Under the pieces are notes generated by a model that searched no databases, was not told the DNA's origin, and saw only the letters and a list, made by a program, of their open reading frames with translations. The position numbers were made by a program, and so were the translations under genes. A DNA stretch of 64,000 nt from Burkholderiales bacterium (GTDB lineage Bacteria > Pseudomonadota > Gammaproteobacteria > Burkholderiales > Burkholderiaceae_C): positions 1-64,000 of the forward strand of contig JAKFVA010000004.1 of assembly GCA_021732385.1 (NCBI GenBank). The letters run 5' to 3'. This document shows, one piece after another, positions 44,413 through 53,108 of this stretch. Every line of letters begins with the position of its first letter. Position 1 is the first letter of the stretch.

Positions 44413-47400
44413 TCAGTCGTACACAACGCTGGCCTGCCCAGCATCAGCCTGAGCGCGCCAGCTGGCAAGCGCCACGTCGCTGGGAAAGAATTTGGCGGCA
44501 TCGCCCAACTGAACTTCCGCGCAGGCGCCGCCCGCTGGCGTGTGGCGCTGCATTACAAGCCGTACCCCCAAAGCCCGCAACAACTCGCCCTGCTCGCTCA
44601 ACTCGCGCTGTGGCGCAAAATCTTTTACCAAGCGCGCTATATCGGGCACAGCGCCGTTGACCATGACGCGCAAAAATCTGCCAAACCGGCAACGCGCCTG
44701 CGCCAGGCTCCACACCTCTGTAACCTTGAGCCGCTGACCACCTGAAAAACGGTCGAGCTGCAATTGGCCGCGCACAATCACCAGTTCGTCGTCTTTGAAA
44801 TGGTTGCGGTTGGCGTTCATTAATGCTTCGTCGGCGCTGGCTTCAATCACGCCTGATTGGTCTTCAAGTTTGAACAAGCCGAGCTTGCCGCGCTGGCCGT
44901 TGATCACACGGAAATCGCTCACAATGCCGGCCAGCAATACTGGCTCCTTGCTGGCGCCAAAATCGCGCTGGCCCGGCTCCCTAGCGGCGCTGGCCGAGGC
45001 AATGTCGCGCTTGACGAATTGCCTTACTTCCAGCGCCGCCTCTTCAAACAAATGGCCCGAAAGGTAAAAACCCAGGGCGCTTTTTTCGTGGCTCAAGCGC
45101 TCGCGCACGCCCCAGGGCAAAGCATTTGCCAGGGCAGGCTCCTCGATCTGGCCCACGCCAGCACTGGCGCTGCTCACGCCAAACATGTCCTCCTGCCCAG
45201 CCTCGCTGGCCGCCTGGCAGGCATTGGCAAAGTCAAACGCCTGGTCAACCGACGCCAGCAGCGCAGCTCGGTTCAGGTGCAGGCTGTCAAACGCCCCGGC
45301 CTTGATGAGCGCCTCCACGGTGCGTTTGTTGAGCTTGCTGCGCTCGACCCGCATGCAAAAGTCGCTCAGACTCTTGAAGGTGCCACCCGCTTCGCGTGCG
45401 CGTGTGATAGCCGCAATCGCCTGCTCACCTGTACCCTTTACAGCGCCCAGGCCATAGCGGATGGCCTGGTCTGAAATCGGCTCAAAGCGGTGGCGGCCGC
45501 GGTTGATGTCGGGCGGCTCAAAGGTAAGGCCAAAGTTTTTACTGGCATCTTCAAACAGCACCTTGAGCTTGTCGGTGTCGTCCATTTCGACCGTCATGTT
45601 GGCGCAAAAGAACTCGGCCGTGTAGTGGCGCTTGAGCCAGCCGGTGTGGTAGGCCAGCAGCGAATAGGCAGCGGCGTGCGACTTGTTGAAGCCGTAGCCG
45701 GCAAACTTTTCCATCAGGTCAAAGATCTCGTCGGCCTTGACCTCGTTGATGGCGTTTTTAGCAGCGCCATCACGGAAAATTTGCCGATGCTGGGCCATTT
45801 CCTCGGCCTTCTTCTTGCCCATGGCACGGCGCAGCAAATCGGCGCCACCCAAAGAGTAGCCGCCCAGAATCTGCGCCGTCAGCATCACCTGCTCTTGGTA
45901 GACCATGATGCCGTAGGTCTCAGACAGCATTTCTTCCACCAGCGGGTGCGGGTATTGGACCTCTTCGCGGCCGTGCTTGCGTGCAACAAAGCTGGGGATC
46001 AAATCCATTGGACCGGGGCGGTACAAGGCGTTGAGCGCAATCAAATCCTCCAGCCGCGTGGGCTTGGCGTCGCGCAGCATACCCTGCATGCCGCGGCTTT
46101 CAAACTGGAACACGGCCTCGGTCTTGCCGTTGGCAAACAGTTTGTAGGTATCGGCGTCATCCAGCGGAATGTTGTCAAAGGCAAATTGCGCCTGACCGGG
46201 ATGGCGGGCCACAATCAGGTCTTTGATTTGCTCCAAAATTGTGAGCGTAGCCAAGCCCAAAAAATCGAACTTGACCAGCCCCGCAGCCTCCACATCGTCC
46301 TTGTCAAACTGGCTGACGGCTGATTCGCTGCCCGGGGGCTGGTAGAGCGGGCAAAAATCAGTCAACTTGCCGGGCGCAATCAGCACACCGCCCGCATGCA
46401 TGCCGATGTTGCGCGTCAGGCCTTCGAGCTTTTGCGCCAGGCCCAGCAGGGTTTTGACGTCGTCCTCGCGCGCTAGCCGGTCGGCCAGGATGGGCTCGAC
46501 TTTAAGTGCACCTTCAATCGTGATGTGCTGACCCGGCTTGTTGGGAATGAGCTTGGACAAGCCATCGCAAAAGGTGTAGCTCATGTCGAGCACGCGGCCC
46601 ACATCGCGAATTGCCGCGCGCGCCGCCATGGTGCCGAATGTGACGATCTGGCTGACCGCCTGCTTGCCGTATTTGGCTTTCACATAGTCAATCACACGGT
46701 CGCGGTTGCCCTGGCAAAAGTCAATGTCAAAGTCGGGCATGGACACGCGTTCGGGATTCAGGAAACGCTCAAACAGCAGTTTGTATTGCAGCGGGTCGAG
46801 ATCGGTAATCTTGAGCGAATACGCCACCAATGAACCGGCTCCCGAACCACGCCCCGGCCCCACCGGACAGCCATTGGCCTTGGCCCAGTTGATGAAGTCG
46901 CCCACAATCAAAAAATAGCCTGGAAACCCCATCTTCAGGATGGTGTTGATCTCAAACGCCAAACGCTCCTCATAGCGCGGGCGCTCTTTTTCCCGCTGCG
47001 CGGCATCGGGGTAGAGCTGCATGAGCCGCTGGCGCAAGCCTTCGTTGGAGGCATGGCGAAAGTAGTCGTCAATCGGCAATTGGTGGCCATCCACGGCAGG
47101 CGTGGGGTAGTCAGGCAAATGCGCCTTGCCCAGCTCCAGCGTGAGGTTGCAGCGCATGGCAATCGCTGTGGTGTTGGCCAGCGCGGAAGGCACGTCGGCA
47201 AACAGCGCCTGCATTTGCGCGGCAGACTTGAAGTATTGCTCGCGCGTGAATTTGCGCGTGCGGCGCGGATTGGCCAGAATCTCGCCCTCGGAAATACACA
47301 CGCGTGCCTCGTGCGCCTCGTAGTCGTCGGGTTGGGTGAACTGCACCGGGTGTGTGGCCACCACTGGCAGGCCCAGGCGCGCCGCCAGTAGCACCGTGGC

Positions 47401-47961
47401 AGTCACATGGGCTTCATCGTCAGGGCGGCCAGCGCGTTGCAGCTCCAGGTAAAAACGGTTGGGGAACAGGCCCGCCAGCTCCAGCGCCATTGCGCTGGCT
47501 GCGGCCAGGTCTTCAGCTTGCGTGCGGTACTGGCCCTGCGCCAGCGCCTGGCCCACTGCCCCAGCCTGCGCGCCCGACAGCGCAATCAAACCCGCATTCA
47601 GCTCAGCCAGCCACGCCAGCTTGCAAACGCCCTGGGCCTTGACGACATTGACCGTCCAGGCGCGCGACAACAATTCGCACAAATTCAAGTAGCCCTGCTG
47701 GTTTTGCACCAGAACCAACAAACGGCTGGTGGCCTGCGCGTCGCTGCCCTGGCCCTGTACAAACAACTCAGCGCCAATTAGCGGCTTGACGCCAGCTGCA
47801 CGCGCGGCCTTGTAGAACTTGATGCCGCCAAACAGGTTGTTCAGGTCGGTGATGGCCAGCGCGGGCTGCGCGTCAGCGGCAGCAGCCCTGACAATTTCAT
47901 CAATCCGGCAGGTCGAGTCAACGACGGAAAATTCGGTATGCAGACGCAGATGGATGAACAT
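44413..47961 (-). CDS. dnaE: DNA polymerase III alpha subunit
   Basis: A 1182-residue replicative polymerase. It has an amino-terminal PHP domain (FIHLRLHTEFSVVDSTCRID), the palm with catalytic aspartates in SMPDFDIDFCQGNRDRVIDY and in LVKFDFLGLATLTILE, the GRGSGAGSLVAYSL finger-palm motif, an HhH region (FAGYGFNKSHAAAYSLLAYH nearby), and an OB-fold region (VLLAGIVSDFRVINGQRGK) before a tau-binding carboxyl end. I chose the ATG at 47961 (MFIHLRL). Its first 44 bases overlap the 3' end of the upstream GGDEF-like gene, with no clear Shine-Dalgarno, suggesting coupled translation. Confidence 0.98.
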   Translation of the reverse strand: MFIHLRLHTEFSVVDSTCRIDEIVRAAAADAQPALAITDLNNLFGGIKFYKAARAAGVKPLIGAELFVQGQGSDAQATSRLLVLVQNQQGYLNLCELLSRAWTVNVVKAQGVCKLAWLAELNAGLIALSGAQAGAVGQALAQGQYRTQAEDLAAASAMALELAGLFPNRFYLELQRAGRPDDEAHVTATVLLAARLGLPVVATHPVQFTQPDDYEAHEARVCISEGEILANPRRTRKFTREQYFKSAAQMQALFADVPSALANTTAIAMRCNLTLELGKAHLPDYPTPAVDGHQLPIDDYFRHASNEGLRQRLMQLYPDAAQREKERPRYEERLAFEINTILKMGFPGYFLIVGDFINWAKANGCPVGPGRGSGAGSLVAYSLKITDLDPLQYKLLFERFLNPERVSMPDFDIDFCQGNRDRVIDYVKAKYGKQAVSQIVTFGTMAARAAIRDVGRVLDMSYTFCDGLSKLIPNKPGQHITIEGALKVEPILADRLAREDDVKTLLGLAQKLEGLTRNIGMHAGGVLIAPGKLTDFCPLYQPPGSESAVSQFDKDDVEAAGLVKFDFLGLATLTILEQIKDLIVARHPGQAQFAFDNIPLDDADTYKLFANGKTEAVFQFESRGMQGMLRDAKPTRLEDLIALNALYRPGPMDLIPSFVARKHGREEVQYPHPLVEEMLSETYGIMVYQEQVMLTAQILGGYSLGGADLLRRAMGKKKAEEMAQHRQIFRDGAAKNAINEVKADEIFDLMEKFAGYGFNKSHAAAYSLLAYHTGWLKRHYTAEFFCANMTVEMDDTDKLKVLFEDASKNFGLTFEPPDINRGRHRFEPISDQAIRYGLGAVKGTGEQAIAAITRAREAGGTFKSLSDFCMRVERSKLNKRTVEALIKAGAFDSLHLNRAALLASVDQAFDFANACQAASEAGQEDMFGVSSASAGVGQIEEPALANALPWGVRERLSHEKSALGFYLSGHLFEEAALEVRQFVKRDIASASAAREPGQRDFGASKEPVLLAGIVSDFRVINGQRGKLGLFKLEDQSGVIEASADEALMNANRNHFKDDELVIVRGQLQLDRFSGGQRLKVTEVWSLAQARCRFGRFLRVMVNGAVPDIARLVKDFAPQRELSEQGELLRALGVRLVMQRHTPAGGACAEVQLGDAAKFFPSDVALASWRAQADAGQASVVYD

Positions 47962-49699
47962 GCGACTGATTGTAGGCAGCGCTTGCGGCAGCACTGACGT
48001 CAACACTAAACCGCTTGGTACCTTGTAGTTTTTCTATGGCTTCGTTGAGTTCTGCAAAGACCGGTTTGAGTCCGGTTTTTTGAAACCACTGACACGTTCC
48101 CGCAATACGCAAATCCAGCTTTTCAACCCAGTCTTGCGGCTCACGGTAGCCCAGCGCTGCGGCCAATATGGCTGTAAATTGTTCGCGTATCTGCTCGCTG
48201 GAATAAGTCGTATGCGTCAAAGCGGCGAAATGCTTGTCTCCAACCCGCCCGATTTGCCAATCTTTACCAATTCCCCGCTGCAAGATTGCTGCGATGCGCA
48301 CAACCAGCTGCTCTGAGGTCACCACACCGTATTCAGTAGATGCAGCATGAGCCCCGCGTATCTCCAACAGCGCCAACCAACCGGGTGTGTTTGTGGCTTG
48401 CTCCAAAAGCACCTGTTCATCAAAAGCGTGACGGAAACCGTCAAAAGACAAGCATCCGGTCAACGGGTCGCGTGCCCGCTGCGTCAAATCGCGGCCCAGC
48501 ACGTGCTGGCCGTACCGGTACTGCACTAACAGGTCATGCCGAAACAGCAAGCTGCTGGCTGCCAGCAACGCCATGGCACAGGTATTGGCCAGATTCACGC
48601 TGTGCCAGTAAAGCGGGTTGGCCAAATTTAAAAACGTTAGCAAGACCCCTGCCAAAAATCCCAAGACCGCCAACAACCCCCATACCGGCGGTCGCGCGCC
48701 CAACAACCTAACTTGCGCGCACAGCAACAAACAACTCAGCACGCAAAAAATCATCCACCCCCCTGCGGTGGTTTGGCGCCAGGCAGGCGGCAACACTTCT
48801 ATTTGCAACACCCCCAGCAGCAGCGCAGTGACGATGACCAACAGCGGCGATCGGCGTTGCCAGGGCGCCACCCAACGCGAATCCCGGGTTGCCACTGTCG
48901 ATGCAACCAACAAGCCAGCCATCAGCACCGCAATAAAGTGTTTGGATGCATCGTTGAAGGCCGGCCAATTGGGTGTTAGCCAAATAGCGGCATAGCCATT
49001 GCTGCTGATATGGGCCAGCCAGGCTACCAGGCTGTAGGCCAACAAAATCCAGCCCGCCCGAAGCTTTTGGGTGTAGGCCGAAATGCCGCACACCAGCACC
49101 ACCATGAAATGCAAGCCGGTGACAAAACCCATGACGCTGGACTGCAAAAAACGATGCTCGCGGAACAAGTCGTCGGGCATGATCCACAAGGGTGCTTGCA
49201 TTGCGCCGTTATTGACCAGCGTTACCAGCAGCTGCACCGGCTGATCGGCTACATAAATTGGAAACGCGGGAAACGGCCCGGCAAATGGCCAATCTTTCTG
49301 AGCCACACGGTCGCCTGCTTGGGCCATCTGCCAAGACTGACCCGGCGTTCGCCAAAACACTTGCACCTGATCCAAGCGCGTCAAAGGCACCTCAATCAGG
49401 TAGCTGGCATGTTTTGCTTCAGAGCGCAAGGTAACTGCGGCCATACTGCGCTGCTGCGGCTCCAGTCGCAATGTGGTTGCGCCAGACGGCAATAGGGCGG
49501 CGCTTTGTCCCTGCTGCCACCAACGGTCAAGGTCTACGGGTACGTCCAGGGGCTCAGACCATACCGCAGCAGCAGCGCCCAGATTTATCAAGCCCTCAGC
49601 GCTGCGCAGTTGCAATTGGGGCACCAAAGCCCACGCTGGGCTGTAGATCAAGACGAAACCAACCACCGCCAAGGCAATGCGCAACATGGCTTGCATCAT
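47918..49699 (-). CDS. 7TM-DISM membrane protein with degenerate GGDEF domain
   Basis: A 593-residue protein with a signal peptide (about 1-25), a periplasmic sensory region of the 7TMR-DISM type (about 30-180), seven hydrophobic helices (about 185-395; FLQSSVMGFVTGLHFMVVLV begins them) and a cytoplasmic GGDEF-like domain (about 415-565). The GGDEF domain keeps RDPLTGCLSFDGF at its start, but the active-site loop reads RVGDKHF in place of RxGGDEF, and no RxxD inhibitory site is evident. It is therefore unlikely to make cyclic di-GMP and may be a sensor or effector. Its 3' end overlaps the dnaE start in another frame. Confidence 0.82.
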   Translation of the reverse strand: MMQAMLRIALAVVGFVLIYSPAWALVPQLQLRSAEGLINLGAAAAVWSEPLDVPVDLDRWWQQGQSAALLPSGATTLRLEPQQRSMAAVTLRSEAKHASYLIEVPLTRLDQVQVFWRTPGQSWQMAQAGDRVAQKDWPFAGPFPAFPIYVADQPVQLLVTLVNNGAMQAPLWIMPDDLFREHRFLQSSVMGFVTGLHFMVVLVCGISAYTQKLRAGWILLAYSLVAWLAHISSNGYAAIWLTPNWPAFNDASKHFIAVLMAGLLVASTVATRDSRWVAPWQRRSPLLVIVTALLLGVLQIEVLPPAWRQTTAGGWMIFCVLSCLLLCAQVRLLGARPPVWGLLAVLGFLAGVLLTFLNLANPLYWHSVNLANTCAMALLAASSLLFRHDLLVQYRYGQHVLGRDLTQRARDPLTGCLSFDGFRHAFDEQVLLEQATNTPGWLALLEIRGAHAASTEYGVVTSEQLVVRIAAILQRGIGKDWQIGRVGDKHFAALTHTTYSSEQIREQFTAILAAALGYREPQDWVEKLDLRIAGTCQWFQKTGLKPVFAELNEAIEKLQGTKRFSVDVSAAASAAYNQSHVHPSASAYRIFRR

Positions 49700-49707
49700 T
49701 AATCTGA

Positions 49708-49776
49708 AAGTAATTTTGTAGTACGTTTTACCACATCATATAAACAATGTGTTTGACGCCATTAGCAAAATTACTT
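49708..49776. promoter_or_regulatory. 11-base inverted repeat before the GGDEF-like gene
   Basis: AAGTAATTTTG (49708-49718) is exactly repeated in inverse as CAAAATTACTT (49766-49776), 47 bases apart, in the AT-rich leader just upstream of the start at 49699. It could be a two-site operator or a long-loop hairpin. No regulator is identified. Confidence 0.4.
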
Positions 49777-49830
49777 ACTCAATCCAGCGCAAATAACTAG
49801 GTGTTGAGCAGCGGACTGGCAGCAAAAAAA

Positions 49831-50709
49831 TTAAGGCACTGTGAAACGGGTGGCAGGCAAGGGAATGAACTCGCTGTCACCCGCCACGCCGGCAAAATCG
49901 CCCGCCTCCCAATCTTTGGCAGCCTGTGCAATGCGCTCCTTGCGGCTGGAAACAAAGTTCCACCAGATATAGCGGCGGCCATCCAGCGGCGCGCCGCCAA
50001 TGGCCATCAGGCGTACCGGGCCTGCTGCGCTGATGCGCGTTGGTTGGCCTGGCGTGAGCAGCACCAGGCTTTGCGCGGCCATGGGCTGGTCATCCACTTG
50101 CACAGCGGCGTCCACCAGGTACAGCGCCAGTTCAGCGGCCAGCGGCGGCAGCGTCAATTCACACTTTGCGGGCAGCGAAATGTCCAGGTACAGCGTGGGC
50201 GCGTAGGTGACCACGGGCGACTGGGCACCAAACGCCTCGCCTATCAACACCCGCACCAGGGCATCGCCCACCCGCACTTGCGGTATGGCATGCGCAGGGG
50301 TGTGCGCAAAGGCCGGCTCGGCTTCTTCAAACGCCAGTGGCAACGCAGCCCACAGCTGGATGCCGTGATTGATATAGCTTGCATCAGCCAATTCCGCAGG
50401 CTTGCGTTCGGAGTGCACAATGCCGCGCCCAGCGGTCATCCAGTTGATGGCGCCAGGCTCGATTTTTTGCGCGTAACCCAGGCTGTCGCGGTGCATGATG
50501 GCACCGCTGAACAGGTAGGTCACTGTGGCCAAGCCAATGTGCGGGTGTGGCCGCACATCATGCTGGTTTTGCGGCTGCTCGGTGACTGGCCCAAAGTGGT
50601 CGAAAAACACAAACGGGCCGACCGACTGGCGCTGCGCCGCAGGCAGCAGTCGGCGCACCTTGAAGCCGCCGCCTAAATCTTTCTCATGCGGCAAAAGCTG
50701 CTGCAACAT
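49831..50709 (-). CDS. Pirin family protein (bicupin)
   Basis: A 292-residue pirin with two cupin barrels. The metal site lies in the first: VRPHPHIGLATVTYLFSG gives the His pair, then GAINWMTAGRGIVHSE gives the third histidine and glutamate. The carboxyl cupin contains LTPGQPTRISA and a closing GDSEFIPLP. The ATG at 50709 gives the usual MLQQLLPHEKDLGGGFKVRR. Bacterial pirins can oxidise quercetin or sense redox state; the role here is unknown. It is the third gene of a pirin-reductase-pirin run, 11 bases after the flavodoxin gene. Confidence 0.9.
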   Translation of the reverse strand: MLQQLLPHEKDLGGGFKVRRLLPAAQRQSVGPFVFFDHFGPVTEQPQNQHDVRPHPHIGLATVTYLFSGAIMHRDSLGYAQKIEPGAINWMTAGRGIVHSERKPAELADASYINHGIQLWAALPLAFEEAEPAFAHTPAHAIPQVRVGDALVRVLIGEAFGAQSPVVTYAPTLYLDISLPAKCELTLPPLAAELALYLVDAAVQVDDQPMAAQSLVLLTPGQPTRISAAGPVRLMAIGGAPLDGRRYIWWNFVSSRKERIAQAAKDWEAGDFAGVAGDSEFIPLPATRFTVP

Positions 50710-50720
50710 AACGTTAGCGC

Positions 50721-51275
50721 TCAGCCGTGCAGCTTTGTGGCCATGGCCGCTACGCGCTGGCCAAATAATTTGGCGGTGTCCAGGTCGCCTTGGGGCATTT
50801 CTGCCGGGCTGCTGTCTGATGGGCTTTGCGCCATGGCCCCGGCAAACGAGCCCAGGTAGTTGGTGTCGTTGCGTTTGGCGTCTTTCTTGTTGCTGGGCAT
50901 CATGGCGGTGCCCACCCACACACCGCCGTGCTGCATGGCCAGCGTGAACAAATAGTGCAGCGTGGAAAGCTTGTCGCCGTTCATGCTGGCGCTGTTGGTA
51001 AAACCGGCAAAGAGCTTGTCTTTCCAGGCCTGGCTGAACCAGGGTTTGCTGGTGGCATCGGCAAATTTTTTGAACTGCCAGCTCACGCTGCCCATGTAAG
51101 TGGGCGAACCCATAACAATGGCGCTGGCCGCGGCCAGCGCTTCCCAGCCGCCGTCGGGCAAGTTGCCATCGGCGTCAATGGCGATCAGCTGCGCCTGCGC
51201 GCCGTCCGCCACGGCTTGCGCCATGCGCTGGGTGTGACCGTAGCCTGAGTGGTAAACAACAACGGTTTTTGCCAT
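50721..51275 (-). CDS. Flavodoxin-like NAD(P)H:quinone reductase (WrbA-like)
   Basis: A 184-residue flavodoxin-fold protein. The phosphate loop is VVVYHSGYGHTQRMAQAV and the isoalloxazine loop is VMGSPTYMGSVSWQFKKFAD; FTNSASMNGDKLSTLHYLF resembles the WrbA/NQO group. The loss of the WrbA-specific GTRFG segment suggests a shorter relative. It would reduce quinones by two electrons, avoiding semiquinone radicals. It sits between two pirin genes in one direction, 42 bases after the upstream pirin. Confidence 0.87.
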   Translation of the reverse strand: MAKTVVVYHSGYGHTQRMAQAVADGAQAQLIAIDADGNLPDGGWEALAAASAIVMGSPTYMGSVSWQFKKFADATSKPWFSQAWKDKLFAGFTNSASMNGDKLSTLHYLFTLAMQHGGVWVGTAMMPSNKKDAKRNDTNYLGSFAGAMAQSPSDSSPAEMPQGDLDTAKLFGQRVAAMATKLHG

Positions 51276-51317
51276 GAAATGCTCCTGTTAAAAAAATTAA
51301 ACGTTGAAAAATCTGCG

Positions 51318-52022
51318 TCAGGCCAAGTCAAACACCAACACTTCGGCGTTTTTTCCGTTTTGCAGCACGAGCGCCGTCTCGCCATCGGCCAGCGCAGCAT
51401 CGCCTGCCTGCAATTGCTGGCCGTTGACTTCCAGTTCTCCGCGCACCAGATGCACATAGCCTTTGTGCCGGGGCGCGAGTGGCAGTTTGGCGCTTTCACC
51501 GCCATCAAACAGGCCCGCATACAGGCTGGCATCGGCATGAATGCTGACCGCGCCCTGCGCACCATCAGGCGCGGCTACCAGGCGCAGGCGGCCGCGCTTG
51601 TCGGCCTCGGCAAAGGTTTTTTGCTCGTAACTGGGCGCAATGCCGGTGGTGTTGGGCTGTATCCAGATTTGCAGCAAATGCGTGGTGGCGTCTTTGGCGT
51701 GGTTGAACTCGCTGTGCGTGATGCCAGTGCCCGCGCTCATGCGCTGCACGTCGCCGGGTGGAATGGCGGCGGCATTGCCATGACCAATATTATCCTGGTG
51801 CGCCAGGCGGCCCTCCAACACATAGGTGATGATTTCCATGTCGCGGTGGCTGTGCGCGCCAAAGCCGCGGCCGGGGGCAATCCAGTCTTCATTGATGACG
51901 CGCAGACTGCCAAAGCCCATGTGCGCAGGGTCGTGATAGCCAGCAAATGAAAACGAATGAAAGCTTTTCAGCCAGCCGTGGTCGGCATAGCCACGCTCTT
52001 GTGATTTGCGCAGTGTCAGCAT
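51318..52022 (-). CDS. Pirin family protein (YhhW type)
   Basis: A 234-residue pirin close to YhhW, which has quercetin 2,3-dioxygenase activity. It starts MLTLRKSQERGYADHGWLKS, with FSFAGYHDPAHMGFGSLRVI as a strong family block. The metal ligands are in GFGAHSHRDMEIITYVLEG and VQRMSAGTGITHSEFNH. It leads the minus-strand run and starts 120 bases from the divergent LysR gene, with two TTCA/TGAA palindromes in between, which suggests LysR control. Confidence 0.92.
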   Translation of the reverse strand: MLTLRKSQERGYADHGWLKSFHSFSFAGYHDPAHMGFGSLRVINEDWIAPGRGFGAHSHRDMEIITYVLEGRLAHQDNIGHGNAAAIPPGDVQRMSAGTGITHSEFNHAKDATTHLLQIWIQPNTTGIAPSYEQKTFAEADKRGRLRLVAAPDGAQGAVSIHADASLYAGLFDGGESAKLPLAPRHKGYVHLVRGELEVNGQQLQAGDAALADGETALVLQNGKNAEVLVFDLA

Positions 52023-52045
52023 GAACTGTCTCCTTTGGTAAACGC

Positions 52046-52127
52046 GTTCAACATGAACCGTAATTTAGGCCGTTTGCAGCCCGATGCACGCCACGCACTT
52101 TGATGGCATTATTCAAAATAAATGAAT
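52046..52127. promoter_or_regulatory. Two TTCA/TGAA palindromes in the pirin-LysR divergent promoter
   Basis: GTTCAACATGAAC at 52046-52058 is a perfect 13-base palindrome. ATTCA at 52111-52115 pairs with TGAAT at 52123-52127 (ATTCA-N7-TGAAT), which fits the T-N11-A form typical of LysR-type operators. Both lie in the 120-base gap between the first pirin gene and lysR. Confidence 0.55.
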
Positions 52128-52142
52128 TGAAATTACCCAATC

Positions 52143-53072
52143 ATGCAAAACCCGCGCGATGTTTTAACCCCCGACGCGCTCGCCATGCTGCAACGCATTG
52201 CCGAGCAAGGCAGCTTTGCCGCTGCCGCCCGCAGCCTGCAACTGGTGCCCAGCGCCCTGACTTACCGCGTGCGGCAGATTGAAGACGCGCTGGACGTGCT
52301 GCTGTTTGACCGCAGTTCGCGCCAGGCCAAGCTCACTGAAGCCGGAGCCGAACTGCTGCGTGAGGGCACGCGCGTGTTGGCTGAAATCGACGCCATGGCC
52401 AACCGCGTCAAGCGCGTGGCCACCGGCTGGGAGCCCCAGCTCACACTGGCGGTGGACAGCATCATCATGCAGACCACGGTGCTGGAGTTGTGCGAAGCCT
52501 TTTATGCCTTGAAGCCACCAACGCGCATTCGCATCCGTGAGGAGACTCTGTCAGGCACGCTGACCACCCTAACTTCGGGTCAGGCCGATCTGGCCATTGG
52601 CGTGGTGATGGTGCCGACCCACCAGACCGAGATACAGACCGAGGTGTTAGGCCGGTTGACCTTTGTTTTTTGCGTGGCTCCGCACCACCCGCTAGCCACT
52701 GCGCTTGAGCCCGTGGGCGACGATGTGCTTCGCCAGCACCGCGCGGTCTCGGTAGCCGATTCCGTGCAGCGTGGTGCGGGCCTGAGTTTTGGCTTGCTCG
52801 GCGGGCAAGACGTACTCACCGTGCCCACCATGCAGGTCAAACTGCAAGCGCAATTGCGCGGACTGGGCATTGGCTACCTGCCGCAATGCCTGGCCCAGCC
52901 CTATATTGACAGTGGCCGCCTGAAAGTGCTGCGTATCGCTCGCTCACGCAATGAAGGGCAGTTTCGCTACGCATGGCGCAGTCACCACGCCACCGGTAAA
53001 GCCCTGCAATGGTGGCTGCAACAGTTGCAAAGTCCGGTGACGCGCGCCGCCCTGCTGGGCCAGCGCGTGTAA
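52143..53072 (+). CDS. LysR-family transcriptional regulator
   Basis: A 309-residue LysR regulator. The helix-turn-helix is AEQGSFAAAARSLQLVPSAL followed by TYRVRQIEDALDVLLFDR. The carboxyl effector domain (about 90-300) has LTLAVDSIIMQTTVLELCEA and GLGIGYLPQCLAQPYI. It is divergent from the pirin/flavodoxin/pirin run and the usual LysR logic would have it regulate that run and itself. The inducer is unknown; a quinone or aromatic electrophile is an inference from the neighbours. The FAD oxidoreductase gene follows by 36 bases. Confidence 0.93.
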   Translation: MQNPRDVLTPDALAMLQRIAEQGSFAAAARSLQLVPSALTYRVRQIEDALDVLLFDRSSRQAKLTEAGAELLREGTRVLAEIDAMANRVKRVATGWEPQLTLAVDSIIMQTTVLELCEAFYALKPPTRIRIREETLSGTLTTLTSGQADLAIGVVMVPTHQTEIQTEVLGRLTFVFCVAPHHPLATALEPVGDDVLRQHRAVSVADSVQRGAGLSFGLLGGQDVLTVPTMQVKLQAQLRGLGIGYLPQCLAQPYIDSGRLKVLRIARSRNEGQFRYAWRSHHATGKALQWWLQQLQSPVTRAALLGQRV

Positions 53073-53108
53073 AGTGCAGGGCATGCACACAAGACAAGCA
53101 CACAGCGC

